Source: an uncultured Bacteroides sp.
GTDB lineage: Bacteria > Bacteroidota > Bacteroidia > Bacteroidales > Bacteroidaceae
Assembly (NCBI GenBank): GCA_949300425.1
Contig: CASGED010000097.1
Span: forward strand, 1-64,000
DNA: 64,000 nucleotides
Direction of reading: 5' to 3'
A program made the position numbers and the translations under genes. Below, piece after piece: positions 9,356 through 17,391 of the stretch (position 1 is its first letter; each line of letters begins with the position of its first letter). The notes under the pieces were generated by a model. That model had not been told where the DNA came from. It did no database searches and worked only from the letters and a program-made list of their open reading frames with translations.

Positions 9356-10483
9356 TTATTTGAAATGTAATACTTGTACAATTAATACGTTCTCTTTCAT
9401 CCCTAATTTTTTGTATTCTTCCGGATATTTTTCTTGGGTGTATTCATCAGGTAGATAGCAAACAATTGCATTGGGTATATTGGAAGAGACAAATGTCCCT
9501 ATGGAAAACAATTTTTGTGAGTCTATTGTCAAGTTAGAAAAACATCTTACATCACCTGTTTGCTTGTCATACAACGTATAAACAGATTTAGCTTGTGGTT
9601 TGTCTGCTATGACAAGCCACAATGCAAATAAATAATTATTGGCTTCAACAGCCATTGTGCAATCCGCCCTTTCAATCTTCAAATTAAAATCCTCTGAATG
9701 TCCTTTAAAATCAGACAGCATTTTGATATCAGGCCGTAGCTGATAGGTCTTTCGGAAATCTTTTTTGTGAAAGTCGTATCTATAAAATTCGCCACTGGGT
9801 GGGCTATATGTATATACAACATTATTAGAATCTTGAGAAAGGGTAGCAAAATCACTGGAAATATAGGGATATATTTCTGACTTCACTAAAATAGTTTCAA
9901 CTCTTTCTCCTTTATCATTCATTATCCAAAGCCCTCTTTCCGGATTCTTTTTCGAACATGATAACTCATTGCATAGAAAATTTCCGTTAGGTAATGAGAC
10001 TATATCATTGTAAACCATACTAAAGGGGAAAGATATATCGCGAACAAATTCCCCCTCCGGCGTATAGCGGAAAATTTTACGTATATTTAAATCGTCAATA
10101 TAAACGCTATTATTACCTAAAAAACAACGACCCAATCGAGTGTATTCTCCAGGACCACCTCCTCTTTTCCCAATAGTGTTAAGAAAATCTCCGTTTTTAT
10201 TAAAACGAAAAACGACATGTTGTTTGGAGTCTGCAACGTAGAAATTTTTCCCATCAGACATAATCCTTAAAACTGAGCCGAATAAAAGGCTGTCTGGCAA
10301 TGTCAATCGAAGTGTTCTGACACTATCAATGAAATAGGATAAGGGTAATTCCTTTTCTGGTGATGACAAGTTAAGTGATATGAAAGTTTCCGCATTTACT
10401 TCACTTTTATTATCTTTTGAATTGCATGATACTAATATTATTAGTATTACAAAATAAAAATAAAAAAGAAGATTATTTTTCAT
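9356..10483 (-). CDS. 6-bladed beta-propeller lipoprotein, copy 1
   Basis: Cys20 in ILVSC gives a lipoprotein signal. The mature part matches copy 2 blade for blade: LPDSLLFGSV, then DSKQHVVFRFNKNGDFLNTIG and RGGGPGEYT, and an end of MKENVLIVQVLHFK. A TAATTTTG-type -7 element (reverse strand, 10496-10503) lies just upstream next to a 9-bp hairpin, so it may be partly transcribed from its own start besides read-through from the NVEALA gene. Composition is more AT-rich than in copy 2, suggesting the copies have diverged for some time. Function unknown; likely surface ligand binding. Confidence 0.82.
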   Translation of the reverse strand: MKNNLLFYFYFVILIILVSCNSKDNKSEVNAETFISLNLSSPEKELPLSYFIDSVRTLRLTLPDSLLFGSVLRIMSDGKNFYVADSKQHVVFRFNKNGDFLNTIGKRGGGPGEYTRLGRCFLGNNSVYIDDLNIRKIFRYTPEGEFVRDISFPFSMVYNDIVSLPNGNFLCNELSCSKKNPERGLWIMNDKGERVETILVKSEIYPYISSDFATLSQDSNNVVYTYSPPSGEFYRYDFHKKDFRKTYQLRPDIKMLSDFKGHSEDFNLKIERADCTMAVEANNYLFALWLVIADKPQAKSVYTLYDKQTGDVRCFSNLTIDSQKLFSIGTFVSSNIPNAIVCYLPDEYTQEKYPEEYKKLGMKENVLIVQVLHFK

Positions 10484-10503
10484 TACAACATAAGCAAAAT
10501 TAT

Positions 10504-10545
10504 ACAGAGTTGTATATTTTCGTTTAGAAAACTAAGCAACTCTGT
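10504..10545 (-). terminator. Hairpin between NVEALA gene and propeller genes
   Basis: ACAGAGTTG (10504-10512) pairs with CAACTCTGT (10537-10545), a perfect 9-bp stem with a 24-base AT-rich loop. On the reverse strand it lies between the NVEALA gene and the next gene and is followed by ATAATTTTG, which is both T-rich and a good -7 promoter element. It may attenuate transcription so that the peptide gene is expressed above the rest. Confidence 0.5.
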
Positions 10546-10599
10546 ATTAGATTTGTTGATAAAGCCTAATTTCTCCGTGTGGATGTTTGTTTGTCTAAA

Positions 10600-10896
10600 T
10601 TAACAATCATCTAAACCTTTAGCGCAACCGGAATATGGGGAATCGTCAGCTGCGCAACACGGAATCTGTGTATATCCCATATTGCCAACACTAATCCACT
10701 TGGATGATAGCTTCTTGTAAGGCTCCAATGTTGGGTCAATTTCCCCATGAGCCCCTCCTCCTTCATCAAAAGTCAGAGCTTCCAAGTTTTTCACAAAAAG
10801 AGCATCTTCTTTTGCTGCGTTCTTTTGTTGCGCAATGGCTACAACTGCTACTACCGCCACTACAGCCAACAAGCTAATTACAATTTTAGTTTTCAT
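10600..10896 (-). CDS. NVEALA-family small secreted peptide
   Basis: A 98-residue protein with an uncleaved-looking hydrophobic N-terminus rich in Val and Ala (residues 6-22), then VKNLEALT at about 35-42. This matches the NVEALA-family motif (N-x-E-A-L), with Val replaced by Leu. The C-terminal half is small, polar and holds four cysteines (two adjacent as CC, then two single) consistent with disulfides. The family is Bacteroidota-specific and of unknown function. It overlaps the thioredoxin-like gene by 11 bp, which suggests that the redox lipoprotein acts on these cysteines. Candidate secreted signal or bacteriocin-like peptide; not demonstrated. Confidence 0.75.
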   Translation of the reverse strand: MKTKIVISLLAVVAVVAVVAIAQQKNAAKEDALFVKNLEALTFDEGGGAHGEIDPTLEPYKKLSSKWISVGNMGYTQIPCCAADDSPYSGCAKGLDDC

Positions 10897-11440
10897 GATT
10901 CTTCAAGTTTAAAATGTTTATATATAAATTGCGTATCTCTTTATGCAAAAGGGGATTCCCTACACAAACTACTTGATTGGCTTGATTCAACAAAAATACG
11001 TGTGTTCCGTTGTAGGGCATATGATTCATTTGGCGAAACTTGGTGTCGTCAAGGCAGATAGGTACGGTGAAATCTTCCTCTTCCAACTCTTCTTGGAATA
11101 ATTTTTTAGAATAAGGTTGAGCCATAAATAGATATTGTACCCGTTTGTGGGTCATCGTGTCAAGGTCGGTCATTAGTCGTTTCCAATCATCAAGTCGTAG
11201 TTGGCAACTGATGCAAGCTACCGTATCCAATAGCACCAACATTTTATAAGTAGAATCTTGATGATTGATTTGAATGGAATCTGCGTTTCCTTGATAAAAG
11301 GCTAAATCGGCAGGGAAGACAATGGTCTTATGAAGCCATTGTCTGAGGTATTTTTCTGTAGAACTTTCGCAGGAATAAAAAGTATACAGAGTTATGGTAA
11401 TTGCCAATATGGCAGGTATGTTGCTTATGTGTTTTAGCAT
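10886..11440 (-). CDS. Thioredoxin-fold lipoprotein
   Basis: Mature domain of about 160 residues with a thioredoxin-like beta-alpha pattern and the redox-type motif CISC after VLLDTVA. The N-terminus MLKHISNIPAILAI leads to a lipobox ending at Cys24 (FYSC), so it is tethered in the periplasm or at the outer membrane. The frame runs upstream to 11515, but the promoter elements at 11486-11516 lie inside that extension, with transcription expected to begin near 11479. The start at 11440 is therefore the right one. First gene of the operon with the NVEALA peptide. Likely partner in disulfide handling, by inference. Confidence 0.75.
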   Translation of the reverse strand: MLKHISNIPAILAITITLYTFYSCESSTEKYLRQWLHKTIVFPADLAFYQGNADSIQINHQDSTYKMLVLLDTVACISCQLRLDDWKRLMTDLDTMTHKRVQYLFMAQPYSKKLFQEELEEEDFTVPICLDDTKFRQMNHMPYNGTHVFLLNQANQVVCVGNPLLHKEIRNLYINILNLKNHEN

Positions 11441-11485
11441 GCTTTTAAATTCATGGTTTATGAATTTGTTTTTTATAATATGTGA

Positions 11486-11516
11486 CAAATGTAAATAAAA
11501 GTTTCGATACTGCAAA
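11486..11516 (-). promoter_or_regulatory. Promoter of the thioredoxin/NVEALA/propeller operon
   Basis: Reverse-strand TTTG (CAAA at 11513-11516) and TACATTTG (CAAATGTA at 11486-11493) with a 19-base spacer: a textbook Bacteroides promoter. It fixes the downstream start codon at 11440. Confidence 0.8.
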
Positions 11517-11536
11517 TAAAACTATTAAAAGTTACG

Positions 11537-12131
11537 CGCTAAATTCCCATTTAATCTCCCATTTAATCTCCCGCCCCGTCTGGTTTAATCTCCCGTCCCT
11601 TCCCTTTAAATCAAAAGGGTGCTCTCTTTAAATGAAAATCATCCGGTGTTTCCCTTCACAGGAAGCGGTGAAAGGACACGGAAGAAGCGGCGCTTTGTGT
11701 CGGATAAACCTATGGTTTGTGTTGCCCGGCCGATGTTTCACGCGCTACAAGAAGTTTTGCTGATGTATGTTTCACGCTTTCACGGTCTCTCAACTGCTTG
11801 ATTTTGAATTGAATGCTGTGAAAGATGTATCCTTCACGGATGTTTCACCTCTCCGTTTGAGTGAAGGATGCGGGATGTCCCCTTTGGAACCGGTTCTGTA
11901 CGATTTTGGCACATACTATGTACGATTTTACCCTATTGCGTGAAACATGTCCGGGTGTGAAAGGAAGGCATGTTTCACAACATGTTGCTGAAAATCAATA
12001 AGATGAGAGATGGTGAAAGCGTGAAACTTTCACCGGGTGAAAAGTCTCTTTGGGTTGTGCAAAGTTCCTCTTTACGATGCTGAAGTCCCTCTTTACGGAC
12101 GTAAAGACCGTCTTTAGCAAGGCAAATGGGG
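11537..12131 (+). repeat. Dispersed hairpin-rich non-coding repeat, copy R1
   Basis: About 595 bp without a credible gene, clearly related to 54135-54670 (R2) in the same order along its length. It starts with runs of TTTAATCTCCC-like units and contains three inverted repeats: GTGAAACATG (11940-11949) / CATGTTTCAC (11969-11978); an 8-bp hairpin GGTGAAAG/CTTTCACC at 12012-12034; and CTTTACG-GA-CGTAAAG at 12091-12106. The last two also occur in R2. GTGAAA/TTTCAC words recur many times. It lies between divergent genes here but between convergent genes in R2, so a promoter role is unlikely. Confidence 0.8.
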
Positions 12132-12184
12132 TTTGCTTACTTAAGATAGGCTGCATCTCAACAAAACAAAATCAAGCAAGCTTG

Positions 12185-12215
12185 TTTGTTTTGTGTTCGA
12201 TTTGCACTATCTTTG
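12185..12215 (+). promoter_or_regulatory. Promoter of the PASTA-rluD-ddl operon
   Basis: TTTG at 12185-12188, 19-base spacer, TATCTTTG at 12208-12215; transcription would begin near 12222, only some 14 bases before the start codon at 12236. Confidence 0.8.
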
Positions 12216-12235
12216 CCGCAAACTATGGATAGATT

Positions 12236-12910
12236 ATGACATTCAAAGAATTCTTTTCTTTCCGGAAGAACAAACTCTTCTGGGGTAACATAGCTGCCAT
12301 GATTATCGTGGTAGTAGGTTTGGTATTCGGTGTGCTGAAGGCATTGGATGTGTACACCCGCCATGGGGAAGCCGTTGTAGTGCCCGACGTGAAGGGTATG
12401 AACTTACGGGAAGCCCAAACGCAGTTTGCCGAGCGCGAACTGCTGTTCGAGGTGGCCGATTCCAACTATGTAAAGACCTTGCCTGCCGGATGCATCCTCG
12501 ACTACAATCCGATGGCCGGTCAACGGGTCAAGAAAGGACGTACCGTCTACCTGACCATTAATACGCTGAGCATACCTTTGCAAGAGGTGCCCGACGTGGC
12601 CGACAACAGCTCGGTGCGCCAGGCCGAGGCGCGTCTGTTGGCCGCAGGTTTCCGCCTCACGAGCAATGATTCTATCTCCGGGGAGAAAGATTGGGTGTAT
12701 GCCGTGAAGTACCGGGGCGACTCGTTGGCCATCGGGGCGAAAGTGCCTACGGGAGCCATCCTGACGTTGGTGATAGGGAATGGAGAAGAACCGCCTCAAC
12801 CGACCGATTCGTTAGGAATGGATTCGTTAGGAATAGACTCCTTGAGACGTCACCCTGTCGGGATGCCTGCCGGCGAAGGCCAAACGTTGGATGAAGAAGA
12901 ATGGTTTTGA
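12236..12910 (+). CDS. PASTA-domain membrane protein
   Basis: A short cytoplasmic N-terminus, one membrane span at about residues 17-37, then two PASTA domains beginning at VPDVKGMN (about 48) and VPDVADN (about 119). The tail, ~40 residues, is acidic and low in complexity with SLGMDSLGIDSLRR-like repetition. PASTA domains bind peptidoglycan fragments or penicillin-binding proteins. This stand-alone form without a kinase is conserved in Bacteroidales directly upstream of an RluD-type gene, as here. It begins an operon with rluD and ddl (9 and 29 bp gaps), which fits a role at the cell wall. Confidence 0.88.
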   Translation: MTFKEFFSFRKNKLFWGNIAAMIIVVVGLVFGVLKALDVYTRHGEAVVVPDVKGMNLREAQTQFAERELLFEVADSNYVKTLPAGCILDYNPMAGQRVKKGRTVYLTINTLSIPLQEVPDVADNSSVRQAEARLLAAGFRLTSNDSISGEKDWVYAVKYRGDSLAIGAKVPTGAILTLVIGNGEEPPQPTDSLGMDSLGIDSLRRHPVGMPAGEGQTLDEEEWF

Positions 12911-12919
12911 CGAGAAGGT

Positions 12920-13999
12920 ATGATAACGGACGAAACGGACATAGACATAGAAGAGAATGACGACCTGGACGACGTGGAGCCGATAGCGGACGAAGCGCGG
13001 CTTTACGAGCACTTCCGCGTGGTGGTGGACAAAGGACAGGAGATGGTGCGGGTAGACAAGTATCTGTTCGACCGCATCACGAACTCCTCGCGCAACCGCA
13101 TCCAGAAGGCGGCCGACGCCGGGTTCGTCATGGCTAACGGGAAGCCCGTGAAGTGCAGCTACCGGGTGAAACCATTGGATGTCATTACGGTGGTGATGGA
13201 CCGCCCGCGTTATGACAACGAGGTGGTGCCCGAAGACATACCGCTGGACATTGTGTATGAGGATGATTACGTGATGGTGGTGAACAAGCCCGCCGGTCTG
13301 GTGGTGCATCCCGGCCATGGCAACTGGAGCGGGACGCTGGTGAACGCCATCGCCTGGCACCTGAAAGACACGAAGGGATACGACGCCAACGACCCGCATT
13401 TGGGATTGGTGCACCGCATCGACAAGGACACAAGCGGCCTGCTGGTGATAGCCAAGACGGCCGACGCCAAGACCAACTTAGGTTGGCAATTCTTCCACAA
13501 GACCACCAAACGGCGTTATCGGGCGTTGGTGTGGGGAAATGTGGAGCAAGACGAAGGCACCGTCACGGGCAACATAGGCCGCAACCCGAAAGACCGCCTG
13601 CAGATGGCCGTCCTGCCCGAAGGACAGGGCAAGCCGGCCGTGACCCACTACCGGGTGCTCGAACGCTTCGGCTATGTAACCTTGGTGGAGTGCATCCTGG
13701 AGACAGGGCGTACGCACCAGATACGTGTCCACATGAAGCACATCGGGCATGTGCTCTTTAACGACGAACGTTATGGAGGCCACGAGATATTGCGCGGCAC
13801 CCATTTCGCCAAATATAAACAGTTTGTAAACAACTGCTTTGACATCTGTCCGCGTCAGGCCTTGCATGCCATGACATTGGGGTTTGTCCATCCCGTCACA
13901 GGTGAGGAGATGTACTTCACCTCCGGATTGCCTGACGACATGGCGCGCCTCATCGACAAGTGGCGCGAATATGCGAAGACAATGACGAGCAATGATTAA
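12920..13999 (+). CDS. rluD: RluD-type 23S rRNA pseudouridine synthase
   Basis: An S4 RNA-binding domain (about residues 42-95) precedes the RluA-family catalytic domain. The signature HRIDKDTSGLLV lies at 165-176 with catalytic Asp168, and TGRTHQIRVH follows near 262. The protein would isomerise uridines in 23S rRNA, RluD being the closest match by its S4 domain. It has an extra acidic N-terminus of about 30 residues. Length (359 aa) is slightly above the E. coli protein. The exact target uridines cannot be read from sequence. Confidence 0.9.
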   Translation: MITDETDIDIEENDDLDDVEPIADEARLYEHFRVVVDKGQEMVRVDKYLFDRITNSSRNRIQKAADAGFVMANGKPVKCSYRVKPLDVITVVMDRPRYDNEVVPEDIPLDIVYEDDYVMVVNKPAGLVVHPGHGNWSGTLVNAIAWHLKDTKGYDANDPHLGLVHRIDKDTSGLLVIAKTADAKTNLGWQFFHKTTKRRYRALVWGNVEQDEGTVTGNIGRNPKDRLQMAVLPEGQGKPAVTHYRVLERFGYVTLVECILETGRTHQIRVHMKHIGHVLFNDERYGGHEILRGTHFAKYKQFVNNCFDICPRQALHAMTLGFVHPVTGEEMYFTSGLPDDMARLIDKWREYAKTMTSND

Positions 14000-14028
14000 T
14001 GACTAAATAAATAATAATAAAGATAACA

Positions 14029-15009
14029 ATGAAACGCACTATTGCTATTGTTGCCGGAGGCGACACTTCGGAGTATGAAGTTTCCCTGCGCAGTGCACAA
14101 GGAATTTATTCGTTCATTGATAAGGAGAAATACACCTTATATATAGTAGGCATGCGCGGGCTCGACTGGCACGTCCGGCTAAGCGAAGGAAAGACGTTGC
14201 CAATAGACCGCAATGACTTCAGCTTCACGAAAGAAAACGGAGAGAAGGTCACGTTCGACTTTGCCTACATCACCATCCACGGTACGCCCGGTGAGGACGG
14301 ACGTTTACAGGGCTACTTCGACATGCTTCACATCCCTTATTCGTGTTGCGGCGTGTTGGCGGCGGCCCTTACCTACGACAAGTTCGCCTGCAACCAGTAT
14401 CTGAAGTCCTACGGTGTGCGCATAGCCGACTCGTTGTTGCTTCGCGCCGGACAACATGTCTCCGATGACGATGTGGTGGAGAAAATCGGATTGCCCTGCT
14501 TCATCAAGCCCAGCTTGGGAGGCTCCAGTTTCGGAGTGACCAAGGTAAAGGCGCGCGAAGAGATACAACCTGCCATCGCCAAAGCGTTCGCCGAGGCACA
14601 GGAAGTCATGGTGGAAGCCTACATGCCCGGCACGGAACTGACTTGCGGATGCTACAAGACACGGGAGAAGTCAATCGTATTCCCCATCACCGAGGTGGTA
14701 AGCCACAATGAGTATTTTGACTATAAGGCAAAGTACAACGGAGAATCGGACGAGATTACCCCGGCCCGCATATCCGACAGCCTGACCGACCGTGTCAAGA
14801 AACTCACTTCGGCTATCTATGACATTCTGGGCGCTCAGGGCATCATCCGTGTGGATTATATCATTACCGAAGGCGAGAAAATCAACCTGCTCGAGGTGAA
14901 CACCACGCCGGGCATGACCGCCACCAGCTTCATCCCCCAACAAGTGCGTGCGGCGGGGCTGGACATCAAGGACGTAATGACAGACATCATAGAAAACAAG
15001 TTTCATTAA
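14029..15009 (+). CDS. ddl: D-alanine--D-alanine ligase
   Basis: ATP-grasp enzyme making D-Ala-D-Ala for peptidoglycan precursors in the cytoplasm. Visible marks: N-terminal IAIVAGGDTSEYEVSLRSA, the HGTPGEDG loop (about residues 84-91), PCFIKPSLGGSSFGV (ATP-binding, about 158-172), and the metal/substrate segment LLEVNTTPGMT near the end. Length of 326 aa is normal. It lies between the pseudouridine synthase and an acyltransferase, a gene order common in Bacteroides. Confidence 0.95.
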   Translation: MKRTIAIVAGGDTSEYEVSLRSAQGIYSFIDKEKYTLYIVGMRGLDWHVRLSEGKTLPIDRNDFSFTKENGEKVTFDFAYITIHGTPGEDGRLQGYFDMLHIPYSCCGVLAAALTYDKFACNQYLKSYGVRIADSLLLRAGQHVSDDDVVEKIGLPCFIKPSLGGSSFGVTKVKAREEIQPAIAKAFAEAQEVMVEAYMPGTELTCGCYKTREKSIVFPITEVVSHNEYFDYKAKYNGESDEITPARISDSLTDRVKKLTSAIYDILGAQGIIRVDYIITEGEKINLLEVNTTPGMTATSFIPQQVRAAGLDIKDVMTDIIENKFH

Positions 15010-15020
15010 TCCCTACTGCC

Positions 15021-16172
15021 ATGAACGAAGAATTTGACGAGATTCGCCCTTACCACGACGAAGAGTTACCGCAAGTGTTCGAGGAATTGATAGCCGACCC
15101 CGCTTTCCGGCAAGTGGTGGAAGCGGCTTTTCCGGAAGCGCCATTCGAAGTGTTGGCGAACCGTATGCGCGGATGCAAAACCAAGCTGGAGTTTCAAAAG
15201 AAGTTCGGCTATGTGCTGATGCAGAAATTGGCTCAAAACAGCACGGACGGCGTCACCTTGGACAACTCCGCCTTGGCGGACAAGGAAGGCGCTTATACCT
15301 ACCTGTCCAACCATCGGGACATCATCCTCGACTCCGGCTTCCTGTCCAAACTCTTAGTGGATGAAGGACTGAACACCGTGGAAATAGCCATAGGAAACAA
15401 TCTGCTCATCTATCCGTGGATAAAAAAACTGGTACGCATCAATAAGTCCTTCATCGTGCAACGCGGACTCCCCATGCGCCAGATGCTCCTGTCATCGGCC
15501 CGCATGTCGCGCTACATGCACTACACCATTGCCGACAAGAAACAATCCATCTGGATAGCCCAGCGCGAAGGCCGTGCCAAGGACTCTGATGACCGTACCC
15601 AGGAAAGCGTGCTGAAGATGCTCGTCCTTGGAGGCGAAGGGGACTGCGTCGACCGCTTGACGCAAATGAACATCGCCCCGCTCTCCATCTCCTACGAATA
15701 CGACCCTTGCGACTTCCTCAAAGCGTGGGAATTCCAGTTGAAGCGTGATAACCCCGACTATAAAAAGACGACCTCCGATGATTTGAAGAACATGCAGACG
15801 GGACTCTTGGGCTACAAAGGCCGCGTGCACTTCCGCATTGCCCCCTGCATCAATCCCCAATTGGCTGAAATAGACCGCAATCTTCCCCGTCAGGAGCTTT
15901 TCATACGGATTGCCGAACTTATTGACCAATCCATTCATAGCGGCTACCGCCTTTATCCGGGTAATTACGTGGCCGCAGACTGGCTGGAGGAAGGACATCG
16001 CTTTGCCGCCCACTATACAGAAGAAGAAAAACAGAAATTTGAAGCCTATATCCATCAGCAATTGGCACGCATCGACTTGCCCGGCAAGGACGAAGCGTTT
16101 TTACGCGCCAAGATGTTGCAGATGTACGCCAATCCGTTGAAGAATTACCTACGTACGAAAGCCCATGAATAA
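15021..16172 (+). CDS. Glycerol-3-phosphate/1-acylglycerol-phosphate acyltransferase-like protein
   Basis: The segment YTYLSNHRDIILD (about residues 92-104) carries the NHRD form of the acyltransferase histidine motif, followed by the RGLPMR and glycine-rich stretches used for phosphate binding. At 383 residues it is longer than PlsC, with helical extensions at both ends; the family is conserved in Bacteroidales, where it is usually annotated as 1-acyl-sn-glycerol-3-phosphate acyltransferase. It has no clear membrane span and probably binds the membrane peripherally. Starts 11 bp after ddl and overlaps the next gene by 8 bp. Specific acyl acceptor not determined. Confidence 0.8.
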   Translation: MNEEFDEIRPYHDEELPQVFEELIADPAFRQVVEAAFPEAPFEVLANRMRGCKTKLEFQKKFGYVLMQKLAQNSTDGVTLDNSALADKEGAYTYLSNHRDIILDSGFLSKLLVDEGLNTVEIAIGNNLLIYPWIKKLVRINKSFIVQRGLPMRQMLLSSARMSRYMHYTIADKKQSIWIAQREGRAKDSDDRTQESVLKMLVLGGEGDCVDRLTQMNIAPLSISYEYDPCDFLKAWEFQLKRDNPDYKKTTSDDLKNMQTGLLGYKGRVHFRIAPCINPQLAEIDRNLPRQELFIRIAELIDQSIHSGYRLYPGNYVAADWLEEGHRFAAHYTEEEKQKFEAYIHQQLARIDLPGKDEAFLRAKMLQMYANPLKNYLRTKAHE

Positions 16173-16839
16173 TTGTCTGCATAAAATAGGGATGATTGTA
16201 GGCTTGAGCCTGATGCTGGCCGGTTGCGGAGATGATTATTTCGTGCCGTCCGTGAAGCAAGACTATCTGACGGCTTATTCTTCGGCCACCGGGGAACTGA
16301 CATCGGTCATGACTGACAAAGGCGTGCGTCTGCCTGTCCTGGCCGATGCCACAAATAGCCGTATCAAAGCCGACAGCTTAGTGCGGATTGTATGCAATTA
16401 TACGGAGGAGACAAGCTCCGATGGCATCGCAGGCATACGCATCAACGCATTGGTCGGAGCCGTTTCTCCTATCCCGGAACCTGCCGAAAACTTTGAGGAC
16501 GGAGTGAGAACTGACCCGGCCGATGTGCTCAGCATTTGGATGGGGCTTGACTACTTGAATTGCATTCTTGAAGTAAAGGCTCAAAACCAAGCGCATTATT
16601 TCCATTTTGTAGAAGAGGAAGTGGAGACAGACAATGCCACAGGCCATCGTACGGTCGACTTGCTGCTCTATCACGATGCCGGTTCCGACCTACAGGCTTA
16701 CACCCAGCGTGCCTACTTGTCTGTTCCGTTGCGCCAATATGTTTCCGGGGATGTGTCCGGTGTGACCATCCGTTTCAGCCTCCATACTTACGAGAACGAA
16801 GTGAAAACCTACATTTTTGATTACAATCCCGCAAACTGA
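16165..16839 (+). CDS. NigD-like lipoprotein
   Basis: Signal MNNCLHKIGMIVGLSLMLAG leads to Cys21 (LAGC), followed by GDDYFVPS. The mature ~200 residues fit the NigD-like family of Bacteroidales: a small N-terminal OB-like barrel and a C-terminal beta domain ending in FSLHTYENEVKTYIFDY. NigD was named from the nigrescin bacteriocin locus of Prevotella, but the family is widespread and its function is unknown. The start codon overlaps the preceding gene's end, so translation is probably coupled. Confidence 0.8.
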   Translation: MNNCLHKIGMIVGLSLMLAGCGDDYFVPSVKQDYLTAYSSATGELTSVMTDKGVRLPVLADATNSRIKADSLVRIVCNYTEETSSDGIAGIRINALVGAVSPIPEPAENFEDGVRTDPADVLSIWMGLDYLNCILEVKAQNQAHYFHFVEEEVETDNATGHRTVDLLLYHDAGSDLQAYTQRAYLSVPLRQYVSGDVSGVTIRFSLHTYENEVKTYIFDYNPAN

Positions 16840-16850
16840 CTTCATAGAAT

Positions 16851-17243
16851 ATGTATAAAACGTGGTTTACAAGCATCTGTCTGTTAATAATCTCCCTCTT
16901 CTCCTGCCAGCCGAAAGAGAAAGGGTTTAAGACGCTGTCGGTAGACGAGTTTGCCGATGTGATAAACGACCCTGACGTGCAACGCCTCGATGTGCGTACC
17001 GTGGCCGAATATTCAGAAGGGCATATCCCCGGAAGCCTCAACATCAATGTGCTCGACGAGGAACATTTCGCTTCCATATCCGAGTCTGCCTTAGACAAGA
17101 ACCGGCCGGTGGCTCTGTATTGCCGGAGCGGCAAGCGCAGCAAGAAAGCCGCCCGGATTCTCAGCGGAAAAGGCTTCCGGATATATGAGCTTTCCACGGG
17201 ATTCAACGGATGGAAAGAAGCCGGACAACCGGTGGAGAAATAA
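16851..17243 (+). CDS. Rhodanese-domain lipoprotein
   Basis: A short signal ending at the lipobox Cys (ISLFSC, about residue 18) and one rhodanese domain. Active loop CRSGKRS (about 88-94) begins with the catalytic Cys and has the cationic loop typical of sulfurtransferases. Domain start LDVRTVAEYSEGHIPGS is textbook. At 130 residues it is a single-domain, surface- or periplasm-facing protein, possibly for sulfane sulfur relay. Last gene of the ddl operon. Confidence 0.9.
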   Translation: MYKTWFTSICLLIISLFSCQPKEKGFKTLSVDEFADVINDPDVQRLDVRTVAEYSEGHIPGSLNINVLDEEHFASISESALDKNRPVALYCRSGKRSKKAARILSGKGFRIYELSTGFNGWKEAGQPVEK

Positions 17244-17358
17244 GTCTTATCCTGCATTATTGAAAATAAAATCTGCCTGTTAATGCACAAAAAGTACTTT
17301 TTGGTAGATATTGCGTGCATTTTCTATCAAAATCTTGCTGAGAATTAAAAAGAAGCGT

Positions 17359-17366
17359 TAATTTTG
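17359..17366 (+). promoter_or_regulatory. -7 element (TAATTTTG) of the glsA-glsB operon
   Basis: TAATTTTG matches TAnnTTTG; a weaker CTTG lies 21 bases upstream at 17334-17337. Transcription would begin near 17373, which excludes long upstream extensions and supports the ATG at 17392. Confidence 0.6.
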
Positions 17367-17391
17367 CGCAGATATTTATTTGATTCAAAGA

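Noticed and set aside
11619-12232. Short plus-strand frames inside repeat R1
   Set aside because: Frames are not conserved between R1 and R2, while the hairpins are, so the repeat is non-coding.
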